Shown here one piece after another: positions 31,887 to 40,601 of a stretch of 64,000 nucleotides of DNA. The notes under the pieces were generated by a model. It was not told the origin of the DNA. It saw only the letters and a program-made list of their open reading frames with translations, and ran no database searches. The translations under genes and the position numbers were made by a program. Each line of letters starts with the position of its first letter. Positions within the stretch are counted from its first letter, which is position 1. The stretch spans positions 62,001 to 126,000 of the forward strand of contig NZ_JALPTH010000011.1 in the NCBI RefSeq assembly GCF_023218175.1, read 5' to 3'. Source of the DNA: Streptomyces lichenis. Lineage in GTDB: Bacteria > Actinomycetota > Actinomycetes > Streptomycetales > Streptomycetaceae.

Positions 31887-31927
31887 GGAGCGGGACTCCC
31901 GAACCGTGACGGCGGAAGTCCCGCTCC
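31887..31927. terminator. Bidirectional hairpin between convergent haemerythrin and ptsH genes
   Basis: GGAGCGGGACT (31887-31897) pairs perfectly with AGTCCCGCTCC (31917-31927) around a 19-nt loop. It is placed between two genes that converge, so it can serve both. Confidence 0.6.
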
Positions 31928-31955
31928 GACGGCGTTCAGCCGCGCGAACGCCCCG

Positions 31956-32234
31956 TCACACCTGCTCCCTGGCGTCCAGGTCGGTGGCGAGCAGGGCGGC
32001 CAGCTCCTCGACGGCCGCCTCGGCGCCCTCGCCCTCGGCACGCAGCGTCAGGGTGTCGCCGTGCCGGGCCCCGAGGGCGAGTACGGAGAGCAGGCTGCGG
32101 GTGTCGACCGGGGCGCCGCCGTCCCGGGCGACGGTGACCCGGACCGGCTGGCGGCCGGCGGCCTGGACGAACAGCGAGGCGGGGCGGGCGTGCAGCCCGG
32201 AGGCGGAGCCGACGACGGCGGTGCGCTCGAACAT
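31956..32234 (-). CDS. ptsH: PTS phosphocarrier protein HPr
   Basis: 92 residues. The active-site histidine is in SGLHARPA, the HPr signature, and the conserved regulatory serine is in TRSLLSVLALG. HPr carries phosphate from enzyme I to the fructose permease. The gene is 37 bp downstream of fruA in the same direction, so it probably belongs to the fructose operon and is induced with it. Enzyme I is not in the window. Confidence is high. Confidence 0.93.
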   Translation of the reverse strand: MFERTAVVGSASGLHARPASLFVQAAGRQPVRVTVARDGGAPVDTRSLLSVLALGARHGDTLTLRAEGEGAEAAVEELAALLATDLDAREQV

Positions 32235-32271
32235 GGGGACACTCCTGAAGTGAGGCGAAGGGGGCGGGGGG

Positions 32272-34266
32272 TCAGGCCGCGGCGGGGGTCTTGGCGGGGG
32301 GGTCGGGCGAGGGTTCGGCCTCGGTGGTGGGATGGTCGGGGGCGGTCGGGTGGCGGCGGCTCTTCAGCAGGACGACCAGGGCGGCCGTGACCAGCGTGCC
32401 CGCGGCGATGGCCACCAGGTACAGCAGCGGCCGGCCGATCAGCGGGACGACGAACACCCCGCCGTGCGGGGCGCGCAGGGTCGCGCCGAAGGCCATCGAC
32501 AGGGCGCCGGTGACGGCACCGCCCGCCATGGCGGAGGGGATGACCCGCAGCGGGTCGGCGGCGGCGAACGGGATGGCGCCCTCGGTGATGAAGGAGCCGC
32601 CCAGCACCCAGGCCGCCTTGCCGTTCTCCCGCTCGGCCCGGCTGAACAGCCGGCCGCGCACGGTGGTGGCCAGCGCCATGCCCAGCGGCGGCACCATGCC
32701 CGCCGCCATCACGGTCGCCATGACCTTCAGACTGCCGTCGTTGGGGGTGGCCAGGCCGCCGACGGCGAAGGCGTAGGCGACCTTGTTGACCGGGCCGCCC
32801 AGGTCGAAGCACATCATCAGACCGAGCAGCACCCCGAGCAGGACCGCGTTGCCTCCGGAGAGCCCGCCCAGCCAGTCGGTCATCGCCCGCTGGAAGGAGG
32901 CGATGGGCTTGCCGACCACCACGAACATCAGGAAGCCGACCACCGCCGCCGACAGCAGCGGGATCACCACCACCGGCATGATGCCGCGCAGCACGGCGGG
33001 CACCTCGACCCGCTGGATCACCATGACCACCGCGCCCGCCAGCAGACCGGCGACGAGGCCACCGAGGAACCCGGCCTCGATGGTGACGGCGATGGCGCCG
33101 CCGACAAAGCCGGGCACCAGACCCGGGCGGTCCGCCATCCCGTACGCGATGTAGCCGGCCAGCACCGGGACCAGGAAGCCGAAGGCGGCGCCGCCGATCT
33201 GGAACATCAGGGCGGCCCAGCTGGCGGTCTCGGTCCACCGGAAGTGCTCGGCCACCGAGGGGGCCTCGGTGATCCCGTAGCCGCCGACCGCGAAGGCGAG
33301 GGCGATCAGCAGACCGCCCGCCGCGACGAACGGCACCATATAGCTGACGCCGGTCATCAGCCAGGTACGCAGCCGGGTGCCGAAGCCCTCGCGCTCACCG
33401 CCGCCGGCCTGCCGGTCCATGGGCGCGGCCCGGTCGGGCGCCGGAGCCCCGGTCTCGCCCCGCTCGGCCCGGGCGCGGGCCTCGGCGACCAGTTCGGCCG
33501 GACGGTTGATGGCCGCCTTCACCCCGGTGTCCACGGTGGGCTTTCCGGCGAACCGGGCCTTCTCGCGTACCTCGACATCATGGGCGAGGACCACGGCGTC
33601 GGCGGCCGCGATGACGGCCGGGTCGAGACGGGTGAAGCCCGCCGACCCCTGGGTCTCGACGGCGATCTCCACTCCCTCCGCCTCGGCGGCGCGCTGAAGG
33701 GCCTCGGCGGCCATATAGGTGTGCGCGATACCGGTGGGGCAGGAGGTGACCGCGACGATGCGGAACGGGCGGTCGGTGACGGTAGGGGCCGGTCGCTCGG
33801 GAGCGGGGGCGGCCGGAGGCTGCTCGTCGTCGCCGCGGATCAGGGCGGCGGCCCGTACCGGGTCGCCCTCCGCCCGTAGCGCCGCGGTGAACTCCTCGTC
33901 CGCCAGCCGCCGGGCGAGGGCGGACAGGATGGTGAGGTGGTCGGTGTCGGCGCCGGCCGGGGCCGCTATCAGGAAGACCAGGTCGGCCGGGCCGTCCGGG
34001 GCGCCGAAGTCGATGCCCCGGGCGCTGCGCCCGAACGCCAGGGTGGGCTCGGTGACATGCTCGCTGCGGCAGTGCGGGATGCCGATGCCGCCCTCCAGCC
34101 CGGTCGGCATCTGCTCCTCGCGCGCGGCCACATCCGCGAGGAAGCCCTCCAGGTCGGTGACGCGGCCGGCGGCGACCATCCGCTCGGCCAGGGAGCGGGC
34201 GGCGGCCTGCTTGGTGTCGGCGGAGAGGTCGGTGTCGACCAGCTCCGCGGTGATCAGTTCGGTCAT
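32272..34266 (-). CDS. fruA: Fructose-specific PTS enzyme IIABC
   Basis: 664 residues from ATG 34266 with AAGGAG upstream. Domain order is IIA (about 1-150; active His in GIGIPHCRSEH), a Pro/Ala linker, IIB (about 175-270; active Cys in VAVTSCPTGIAHTYMAAE), and IIC (about 320-640; many membrane helices, beginning LMTGVSYMVPFVAAGGLLIA). The protein takes up fructose and releases fructose-1-phosphate, the substrate of FruK encoded upstream in the same operon. The C terminus is a short Pro/Glu-rich tail. It is of typical length and intact. Confidence 0.93.
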   Translation of the reverse strand: MTELITAELVDTDLSADTKQAAARSLAERMVAAGRVTDLEGFLADVAAREEQMPTGLEGGIGIPHCRSEHVTEPTLAFGRSARGIDFGAPDGPADLVFLIAAPAGADTDHLTILSALARRLADEEFTAALRAEGDPVRAAALIRGDDEQPPAAPAPERPAPTVTDRPFRIVAVTSCPTGIAHTYMAAEALQRAAEAEGVEIAVETQGSAGFTRLDPAVIAAADAVVLAHDVEVREKARFAGKPTVDTGVKAAINRPAELVAEARARAERGETGAPAPDRAAPMDRQAGGGEREGFGTRLRTWLMTGVSYMVPFVAAGGLLIALAFAVGGYGITEAPSVAEHFRWTETASWAALMFQIGGAAFGFLVPVLAGYIAYGMADRPGLVPGFVGGAIAVTIEAGFLGGLVAGLLAGAVVMVIQRVEVPAVLRGIMPVVVIPLLSAAVVGFLMFVVVGKPIASFQRAMTDWLGGLSGGNAVLLGVLLGLMMCFDLGGPVNKVAYAFAVGGLATPNDGSLKVMATVMAAGMVPPLGMALATTVRGRLFSRAERENGKAAWVLGGSFITEGAIPFAAADPLRVIPSAMAGGAVTGALSMAFGATLRAPHGGVFVVPLIGRPLLYLVAIAAGTLVTAALVVLLKSRRHPTAPDHPTTEAEPSPDPPAKTPAAA

Positions 34267-34408
34267 CGCACGGCTCCTTGCCGGGGGTGCGCCCGCGAGG
34301 GGTGGGGAACGGCGGATGGTGGGGCGGCGGTGTCCGTTCGGGCAGTGGCCAGGGGAAGCGGACGGACGGATTCGGGCATATGGCAACGGGGTGGGGTGCG
34401 GCGAGGGG

Positions 34409-35356
34409 TCATGGCGCCGGCTCCGTGAGCGGGCGGTCGAGCGGGATCTCCCGCCCCGTGGTCACCGCGGCGGGCGCCAGGTCGGACGGCGTCGGCATCA
34501 CACTGCCGGGCAGCTGCACGGCGGCCGCGCCATGGGCCACCGCGGCGGCGAGCGCCACCGGGCCGGTGCCGCCCGCGGCGAGGAAACCCGCCAGGGAGGC
34601 GTCGCCCGCACCCACGTTGCTCCGGACGGCGGCGGCCGGGGCGTGCCCGAACCAGCTGCCGTCCGCCTCGACCAGCAGCTGCCCGTCCGCGCCCAGGCTG
34701 GCGAGCACGGCGCCCGCACCCCGTTCCCGCAGCTCCTCGGCGGCCTTCACGGCGTCGCCGACCGTGGCGAGCGGGCGGCCCACGGCCGCGGCGAGCTCCT
34801 CCGCGTTGGGCTTCACCACATCGGGCCGCGCCCCGAGCGCGGCGGTGAGCGCGGCCCCGGAGGTGTCCAGGGCGACCCGGCCGCCGGCCCGGTGGGCGCG
34901 GGCCACCAGCTCCGCGTACCACTCCGGGGGCAGCCCGCGCGGCAGACTGCCGCAGCAGGCGATCCAGTCGGCCCCCGCGGATCGCACCCGGACCGCCTCC
35001 AGCAGTGACTCCGCCTCGGCCGGAGTGAGCTCCGGGCCCGGGGCGTTGACCTTGGTGAGTGTGCCGTCGTCCTCGACCAGGGTGATGTTGACCCGGGTCG
35101 AGCCGGCGACCGGGACCCCGGCGGCCTCGATGCCCTGGGCGCCCAGCAGGCTGCCCAGCAGCGCCCCCTCGGGGCCGCCGAGCGGCAGCACCGCGACCGT
35201 CCGGCCGCCGGCCGCGGTCACGGCCCGCGAGACGTTCACGCCCTTGCCGCCGGGGTCCACCCGGTCGCGGGCGGCGCGCAGCACGGCGCCCCGGTCCAGC
35301 GACGGCAGCTCATAGGCGCGGTCCAGGCTGGGGTTGGGGGTGACGGTGAGGATCAT
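34409..35356 (-). CDS. fruK: 1-phosphofructokinase
   Basis: 315 residues of the PfkB family. The start is MILTVTPNPSLDRAYELP; the substrate site is in VDPGGKGVNVSRA; the catalytic/anion-hole motif is SNVGAGDASLAGF near the C terminus. It phosphorylates fructose-1-phosphate to fructose-1,6-bisphosphate. The start overlaps the fruR stop by 4 bp (ATGA), so the two are translationally coupled. A 142-bp gap separates it from fruA. Confidence 0.93.
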   Translation of the reverse strand: MILTVTPNPSLDRAYELPSLDRGAVLRAARDRVDPGGKGVNVSRAVTAAGGRTVAVLPLGGPEGALLGSLLGAQGIEAAGVPVAGSTRVNITLVEDDGTLTKVNAPGPELTPAEAESLLEAVRVRSAGADWIACCGSLPRGLPPEWYAELVARAHRAGGRVALDTSGAALTAALGARPDVVKPNAEELAAAVGRPLATVGDAVKAAEELRERGAGAVLASLGADGQLLVEADGSWFGHAPAAAVRSNVGAGDASLAGFLAAGGTGPVALAAAVAHGAAAVQLPGSVMPTPSDLAPAAVTTGREIPLDRPLTEPAP

Positions 35357-36114
35357 GCGCGGACCACCTCCGGGCCCTGGCGCTCGACGGCCCTGGCGTC
35401 CTCGTCGGACAGCCCCCGGTCGGTGATGAGCAGATCGACGTCGGAGAGCCCTCCGAAGCGGGCGAAGTGCTGCTGGCCGAACTTGGCCGAGTCGGCGAGC
35501 AGCACCACCCGGCGGGCCGCCCGCACGGCGGCGCTCTTCACCGCGGCCTCGGCCAGGTCGGGCGTGCTCAGCCCGCCGTCCGGGCAGAAGCCGTTGGTGG
35601 CGAGGAAGACCACATCGGCCTTGATCTCCGCGTAGGCCCGCAGCGCCCAGGCGTCCACGGCCGCCCGGGTGCGGTGCCGGACCCGCCCGCCGACCAGGTG
35701 CAGTGCGATGCCCGGGTGGTCGGCCAGCCGCGCGGCGATCGGCAGCGCGTGGGTGACCACGGTCAGCTCCGACTCCATCGGGAACGCGGCGGCCAGCCGG
35801 GCGCAGGTCGTTCCGGCGTCCAGGATCACGCTGCCGTCGGCGGGCAGTTCGGCGAGCGCGGCCCGGGCGATGCCGTCCTTCTCATCGGCGGCGACCGCGT
35901 CGCGCTCGGCGAGGTCGGGCTCGAAGTCGAGATGGCCGGCCGGGATGGCGCCGCCGTGCACCCGGCGCACCAATCCCGCGCGGTCGAGGGTCTTCAGATC
36001 GCGCCGTACCGTCTCGGCGGTGACCTGGAACTCCTCGGCGAGGGACAGCACGTCCACCCGGCCGCCCTCCCGGGCCAGCCGCAGGATCTCCTGCTGGCGC
36101 TCCGCTGCGAACAT
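35353..36114 (-). CDS. fruR: DeoR-family regulator of the fructose operon
   Basis: 253 residues. The N-terminal DeoR helix-turn-helix is clear: ERQQEILRLAREGGRVDVLS, then EFQVTAETVRRDLKTLDRAG. The C-terminal DeoRC sensor has VILDAGTTCARLAA and the VFLATNGFCPDGGLSTPD motif that binds phosphosugars. It is the first gene of the fruR-fruK-fruA-ptsH operon; fructose-1-phosphate is the usual inducer. Candidate operator repeats lie about 65-90 bp upstream. Confidence 0.9.
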   Translation of the reverse strand: MFAAERQQEILRLAREGGRVDVLSLAEEFQVTAETVRRDLKTLDRAGLVRRVHGGAIPAGHLDFEPDLAERDAVAADEKDGIARAALAELPADGSVILDAGTTCARLAAAFPMESELTVVTHALPIAARLADHPGIALHLVGGRVRHRTRAAVDAWALRAYAEIKADVVFLATNGFCPDGGLSTPDLAEAAVKSAAVRAARRVVLLADSAKFGQQHFARFGGLSDVDLLITDRGLSDEDARAVERQGPEVVRA

Positions 36115-36179
36115 GTGGGTTTACATCCGTTTCATGACCGACTCTGTGGTTTTCCCGGATGCTACGCCTGCGTCGCAGG

Positions 36180-36201
36180 GAAGTAAACAGTGAAGTACAC
36201 A
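36180..36201. promoter_or_regulatory. Direct repeats upstream of fruR (candidate FruR operator)
   Basis: GAAGTAAACA (36180-36189) and GAAGTACACA (36192-36201) repeat with 12-bp spacing, about 66 bp before fruR. A related GTTTACAT occurs at the fruR start (36119-36126), read on the plus strand. Such repeated sites suit an autoregulating DeoR protein; the assignment is inferred from position. Confidence 0.4.
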
Positions 36202-36266
36202 GATGTGGGCATGGATCGGAGCGAAAACAACATCGCAGCCGCAGGGAAGCAAGGCAGGAAGCGGAG

Positions 36267-36294
36267 GGGCCGCGGGGCGGGTGCCCCGCGGCCC
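36267..36294. terminator. GC-rich hairpin terminator
   Basis: GGGCCGCGGGGC (36267-36278) pairs perfectly with 36283-36294 across a 4-nt loop. It lies about 90 bp after the stop of the minus-strand EF-G paralogue and upstream of the fru promoter, so it probably ends EF-G transcription. Confidence 0.7.
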
Positions 36295-36382
36295 TGACCG
36301 GCCCCGGCGTCGGCAGCCGGCCGCCGTCACCATCCCGGCTCTCGGTCCCCAGCTCCCGGTGCCCGGCTCCGGGCTTCCGGTG

Positions 36383-38479
36383 TCAGCCGAGCGAGCCCGT
36401 CCTGCCCGTCCCGCCCGTCCCACGCGGTGCCGGGGCGTACCCGTCGGGACGGGAGGTGAAGGAGCCGCGGCCCTGGGTGCGGCCCCGCAGCCCGGAGGCG
36501 TAGCCGAACAGCTCGGCCAGCGGGACCAGGGCCGTGACCACCGCCGCACCGGAGCGCACCGACTGCCCGGTGACCCGGCCGCGCCGGGCCGCCAGATCGC
36601 CGAGCACTCCGCCGACGGTGTCGGCCGGGACGGTGGCCGTCACCTCGGCCACCGGCTCCAGCAGCACCGTCCCCGCCGTGCGCAGCGCCTCCCGCAGGGC
36701 GAAGCGGCCCGCGGTGCGGAACGCCGGCTCCGAGGAGTCCTTCACATGGGTGGCCCCGTCGGTGAGCGTGACCCGCACCCCGGTGACCGGATGGCCGCCG
36801 AGCGGACCCTCGGCGAGCGCGTCCCGGCAACCGGCCTCGACCGCCCGGACGTACTCCCTCGGCACCCCGCCGCCGACCACGGCGGAGCCGAACACCAGGT
36901 CCGCGCCACCGGCCGACCCGGCGTCGTCCAGCACCTCCACATCGATGACGACCTGGGCGAACTGGCCCGCGCCGCCGTCCTGTTTGACATGCCGGTAGAC
37001 GAAGCCGCGCACCGCGCCCGCCGGGGCCTCCCGGTAGGAGACCTGCGGACGGCCGGAGTTCAGGGCCAGCCCGTGCTCACGGCGGATCCGCTCCACCGCG
37101 ACCTCCAGATGGAGCTCGCCCATCCCGGACAGCACGGTCTGGCCGGTCTCCGGGTCGGTGCGGACGGCCAGCGAGGGATCCTCCTCCACCAGCCGGGCCA
37201 GCGCCGACGCCAGCCGCTCGGTGTCGGCGCGGCTGCGCGCCTCCACCGCCACCGAGACCACCGGGGCGGCCGCCGTGGGCGGTTCGAGCACCAGCGGCCG
37301 GTCCGGCGCGCAGAGCGTCGCACCGGCCCGGGCGGCCTTGGGGCCGACGACGGCGACGATGTCACCCGCGAGGGCCCGGTCCACCTCGGTGTGCCGGCCT
37401 GCCTGGACCCGCAGGATGCGGCCGATCCGCTCGGTGCGGCCGGTGCCCGCATCCAGCACGGTGTCCCCCCTCCTCAGTGTCCCGGAGTAGACCCGCAGCG
37501 AGGTCAGCCGGCCGGTGGCCGTGGACGCCACCTTGAACACCAGCCCCGCGAACGGGCCTTGGGTGTCCGCGGTGCGCTCCTCGACCGCCCCGGCGTGCTC
37601 ACCGCGCACCGCAGGCACGTCCAGGGGCGAGGGCAGGTAGGCCGCGACCGCGTCCAGCAGCGGTTCGACACCGCGGTTGCGGTACGCCGAGCCGCACAGC
37701 ACCACCACCGCCTCACCGCCATGGGTGAGGTCGCGCAGCGCCGCCGTCAGCGTCGCCTCCGACAGCTCGGAGTGCTCGCAGAACTCCTCCAGCGCCCCCG
37801 GATGCAGCTCGGCCACCGCCTCCATCAACCGCCGTCTGCGCTCGCGCACTTCGTCGGCCAGCTCCTCGGGCACGGGCTCCACCGCGAACCCGTCCGCGCC
37901 GTCCGTCCACACCAGGGCGCGCGGGCGCACCAGGTCGACGACACCGGTGAACGCGTCCTCCCGGCCGATCGGCAGCTGGACGACCAGCGGTACGGTGCCG
38001 AGCCGTTCGCGGATCGAGGCGGCGGCCGCGTCCAGGTCGGCGCCCGCCCGGTCGAGCTTGTTGACGAAGGCGATCCTGGGCACGCCGTGCCGGTCGGCCT
38101 GGCGCCACACCGACTCGCTCTGCGGCTCCACCCCGGCCACCGCGTCGAAGACCGCGACTGCCCCGTCCAGCACCCGCAGCGAGCGCTCGACCTCGTCGGC
38201 GAAGTCGACATGGCCGGGTGTGTCGATCAGGTTGACCCGGTGCCCGGCCCACTCGCAGCTGACCGCGGCGGCGAAGATGGTGATGCCGCGGTCGCGCTCC
38301 TGCGGGTCGAAGTCGGTGACGGTGGTGCCGTCGTGGACCTCGCCGCGCTTGTGGACGGCCCCGGCGAGGTAGAGGATCCGCTCGGTGACGGTGGTCTTGC
38401 CGGCGTCGACATGGGCGAGGATGCCGATGTTGCGGACGGCGTCGACAGTGTTGACGGTGGTGTGAAGGGTGCTGCGCAC
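36383..38479 (-). CDS. Elongation factor G paralogue (EF-G2 / ribosomal-protection-like GTPase)
   Basis: 698 residues from GTG 38479, with AAGGCCAAGGG upstream. GTPase motifs are intact: G1 [10 protein letters not shown]2 region RDRGITI, G3 DTPGHVDF and G4 VNKLDRAG. Domains II-V follow the EF-G order ([46 protein letters not shown]). The gene is not next to rpsL/rpsG/tuf, and the sequence has shortened or altered segments relative to housekeeping EF-G. It is therefore probably the second Streptomyces EF-G or a Tet/OtrA-like ribosome-protection factor; by sequence alone these cannot be separated. A GC-rich C-terminal tail ([14 protein letters not shown]) is extra. A possible leader ORF is about 200 bp upstream. 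Confidence 0.85.
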   Translation of the reverse strand: MRSTLHTTVNTVDAVRNIGILAHVDAGKTTVTERILYLAGAVHKRGEVHDGTTVTDFDPQERDRGITIFAAAVSCEWAGHRVNLIDTPGHVDFADEVERSLRVLDGAVAVFDAVAGVEPQSESVWRQADRHGVPRIAFVNKLDRAGADLDAAAASIRERLGTVPLVVQLPIGREDAFTGVVDLVRPRALVWTDGADGFAVEPVPEELADEVRERRRRLMEAVAELHPGALEEFCEHSELSEATLTAALRDLTHGGEAVVVLCGSAYRNRGVEPLLDAVAAYLPSPLDVPAVRGEHAGAVEERTADTQGPFAGLVFKVASTATGRLTSLRVYSGTLRRGDTVLDAGTGRTERIGRILRVQAGRHTEVDRALAGDIVAVVGPKAARAGATLCAPDRPLVLEPPTAAAPVVSVAVEARSRADTERLASALARLVEEDPSLAVRTDPETGQTVLSGMGELHLEVAVERIRREHGLALNSGRPQVSYREAPAGAVRGFVYRHVKQDGGAGQFAQVVIDVEVLDDAGSAGGADLVFGSAVVGGGVPREYVRAVEAGCRDALAEGPLGGHPVTGVRVTLTDGATHVKDSSEPAFRTAGRFALREALRTAGTVLLEPVAEVTATVPADTVGGVLGDLAARRGRVTGQSVRSGAAVVTALVPLAELFGYASGLRGRTQGRGSFTSRPDGYAPAPRGTGGTGRTGSLG

Positions 38480-38675
38480 GGCCCTTGGCCTTTCGGGCGG
38501 GAGGAGAAGAGGGGCGGCGCGATGGGGCCCGGACGGGTGGCCCGCGGGCGTACCGGAGCAGGCCGGGTACGGCGGGGCGGCGCACCGGCACGGGCAGGAG
38601 CCCGCGACGGTACGCGGAGAGGCCTTCGGCGGGGACGGTACGGGGCCGGCGGGCGGTGCCGCGTCGGCGCGGGCG

Positions 38676-38795
38676 TCAGAAGGCGGTCGTCACGGGCATC
38701 CGGTGACGGCCGCGCAGCCGGCACCGGACCCCCGAGGACACCATGATCACGTCGTACCGGGACCGGGGGACGACGACAGCGGCGCGGTGACGCAC
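38676..38795 (-). CDS. Possible 39-residue leader peptide upstream of the EF-G paralogue
   Basis: GTG 38795 has GAGGGGAG 7 bp upstream and the frame ends at 38676, about 200 bp before the EF-G start on the same strand. The peptide is Arg/Val-rich (ends RMPVTTAF). The rest of the roughly 470-bp gap between 38480 and 38947 contains no other gene that I can support. Leader peptides control some ribosome-protection genes by attenuation, which is why the ORF is noted; codon evidence is too short to be firm. Confidence 0.3.
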   Translation of the reverse strand: MRHRAAVVVPRSRYDVIMVSSGVRCRLRGRHRMPVTTAF

Positions 38796-38947
38796 GGCCG
38801 GTCTCCCCTCACTCGTCGACATGGTTCACATGGTCCAACGGCGCCGCGGATCCATGCCGTTCGGCGCACGAGCCGACTGTAGTGAGGCCGACCGGTTCCA
38901 CGACACCGAATTTCCGGGCCGGGGGCGGTACACCGGCCACCATCTGT

Positions 38948-39355
38948 TCAGGGCTGGCGGCGCAGCAGGGCCAGGGCGACCAGTCCGCAGAGCGCGCCCT
39001 GCGCGGCGTTGAACACCACCATGGCGACCATGCCCGGCACCGGAGGCAGCTCGGCGCCGGCCAGGAAGGGCTGGAGCGAGAGGTTGAGCAGCAGCGCCAG
39101 CACCCCGTAGGCGACGCCCGCGAAGGCCAGCGACTCCACCGGGCGCGGGAACCGGCGCACCACCGCGGTGGCGGTCCACACCAGGATCACCACCACGGTG
39201 AGCAGGATCGGGCCCACCGGCTTGCCCAGCGGGCCACCGTCGTACGCCCCGGTGATGCTCAGCACCGGCCGCAGCAGTGCGAAGGCCCCGAGCGCGATGA
39301 TCACCGCCCAGGGCAGTGTGCCGAGACCCTGGCGGGGCGGGGTCGGATCGGTCAT
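38948..39355 (-). CDS. Small four-helix integral membrane protein
   Basis: 135 residues with four hydrophobic segments (PWAVIIALGAFALL, ILLTVVVILVWTATAV, SLAFAGVAYGVLALLLNL, GMVAMVVFNAAQGALCGLVA). The loop after helix 1 contains ITGAYDGGPLGKPVGP. It resembles conserved actinobacterial membrane proteins of unknown function; I can name no activity. The gene is divergent from the PadR gene, with a palindrome between them, so it is probably the PadR target. Confidence 0.75.
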   Translation of the reverse strand: MTDPTPPRQGLGTLPWAVIIALGAFALLRPVLSITGAYDGGPLGKPVGPILLTVVVILVWTATAVVRRFPRPVESLAFAGVAYGVLALLLNLSLQPFLAGAELPPVPGMVAMVVFNAAQGALCGLVALALLRRQP

Positions 39356-39421
39356 ATGCGTGCCCCCTGACGTCCGGCGGCCGGAGGGAGCAGCACCCCC
39401 GCAGCCGTCCCATCAACATAC

Positions 39422-39434
39422 GTAGCTGAGCTAC
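39422..39434. promoter_or_regulatory. Palindrome between divergent membrane-protein and PadR genes
   Basis: GTAGCTGAGCTAC is a perfect 6-1-6 inverted repeat flanked by ACAT (39416-39419) and ATGT. It lies about 67 bp upstream of the minus-strand membrane-protein start and 42 bp upstream of padR. PadR-family dimers bind such A/T-flanked palindromes. Confidence 0.55.
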
Positions 39435-39475
39435 ATGTAGGCATGCGACACTAGCAGCTGCTGTAGATTGCCTGC

Positions 39476-39814
39476 ATGTTGTCCGAAGCGCTGCGCGGCC
39501 ATCTGGACGCGCTGATCCTGGCGGTGCTGGAGGGCGAACCCCTCCACGGCTACGCGGTCATGGAGGCACTCCAGGTCAGGAGCGGCGGCACGCTGGACCT
39601 GCCGACCGGTTCGCTCTACCCGGCGCTGCGGCGGCTGGAGCGGTCCGGGCTGCTGGAGAGCGAGTGGAGCACGGTCGGCGGCCGCCGTCGGCGTACCTAC
39701 CGGCTCACCTCCGCGGGCGGGCGGGCCCTGGCCGCCGAGCGGACCGAGTGGCGGAGCTTCGCCGCCATGGTGGACGGAGTCCTCGGGGCGGGTCCTGAGC
39801 CCGCGGCGGACTGA
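39476..39814 (+). CDS. PadR-family transcriptional regulator
   Basis: 112 residues, the compact PadR-s2 type. The winged helix is plain: LDALILAVLEGEPLHGYAVM, then GSLYPALRRLERSGLLESEW, and the wing GGRRRRTYRLTSAGGRAL. It lacks the long C-terminal dimerisation helices of VirR-type PadR, which is normal for the subtype. It probably represses itself and the divergent membrane-protein gene through the palindrome at 39422. It converges on the HAAS-type gene 32 bp away, a family often found with PadR. Confidence 0.88.
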   Translation: MLSEALRGHLDALILAVLEGEPLHGYAVMEALQVRSGGTLDLPTGSLYPALRRLERSGLLESEWSTVGGRRRRTYRLTSAGGRALAAERTEWRSFAAMVDGVLGAGPEPAAD

Positions 39815-39846
39815 CGGCGGCCGCCTCCCCGCCCGTACCCGAGCCG

Positions 39847-40515
39847 TCAGACGGCGGCGAGGCAGCGGCGGCCCGCGAGGGCGACGGCGGCCAGTGGAAG
39901 GTGGAGCAGCAGCAGGGTGCCGGGCAGCCCGGTGGGGCCGAGCAGCGCGCCGGTGGCGGGGCTGGTGAGGGTCATCAGCACGCCCAGCACCGCGAAGAAC
40001 CCGCACACCGCGAACGCCAGCACCCCGGCCGTCCGCACCAGTCGGCGCGGGGACAGCCGGGGAGGGGTGAGACGACGGGGCAGCCCGGCGCCCGCCGCGC
40101 AGGCGACCGCCAGGGCCAGGGCGACGGCGGCGGTGCCGCTCCACCGCGCCAGGGCGTCGACCAGTGGGAAGACGGGCCCGCCCGGCCCGCTCGGCCCCGC
40201 CCCGAAGAGGCGGTCCAGCAGCCACCAGGCCACCGGCTGGGCGGTGAGCACCGCGCAGATCAGCAGCGCGGTGCGCCGGCCCTCGGCCAGCCCCAGTTCG
40301 CTCTGGTAGCCGGGGGCGATCAGCCGCACCGGGCCGAAGTCGGCCACGGCCCGCCGTTCCGCGTCCTCCCGGTCGAGCCCCGCCTCCCGGTAGGCCGCCG
40401 CCGCGTCCTCCAGTCCGTCCCGAGCCTCGGCGAGCAGGTCCGCCCTCAGCCTTCGCGGGCCGCGCAGGGAGCGGCCCAGCTCGGCCATATGCCGGTCGAT
40501 GTGCCGGTCTTCCAC
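39847..40515 (-). CDS. Permease-prefix (HAAS-type) domain membrane protein
   Basis: 222 residues from GTG 40515, with GGGGGTGG upstream. The N-terminal 80 residues form the permease-prefix/HAAS-type helical domain: RRLRADLLAEARDGLEDAAA, then AERRAVADFGPV. Four membrane helices follow, beginning with ALLICAVLTAQPVAWWLLD. Proteins of this kind usually accompany PadR regulators and are thought to sense or regulate membrane transport. The PadR gene converges on it, so the two are neighbours but not an operon. Confidence 0.75.
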   Translation of the reverse strand: MEDRHIDRHMAELGRSLRGPRRLRADLLAEARDGLEDAAAAYREAGLDREDAERRAVADFGPVRLIAPGYQSELGLAEGRRTALLICAVLTAQPVAWWLLDRLFGAGPSGPGGPVFPLVDALARWSGTAAVALALAVACAAGAGLPRRLTPPRLSPRRLVRTAGVLAFAVCGFFAVLGVLMTLTSPATGALLGPTGLPGTLLLLHLPLAAVALAGRRCLAAV

Positions 40516-40601
40516 CCGCCACCCCCTGGCCGTGCTCCGCGCCGTACTCCCGATCGTCCACTCTAGGCGGCGGGGGAGGGGAGCCGAGGGCCACCGGCAG
40601 C

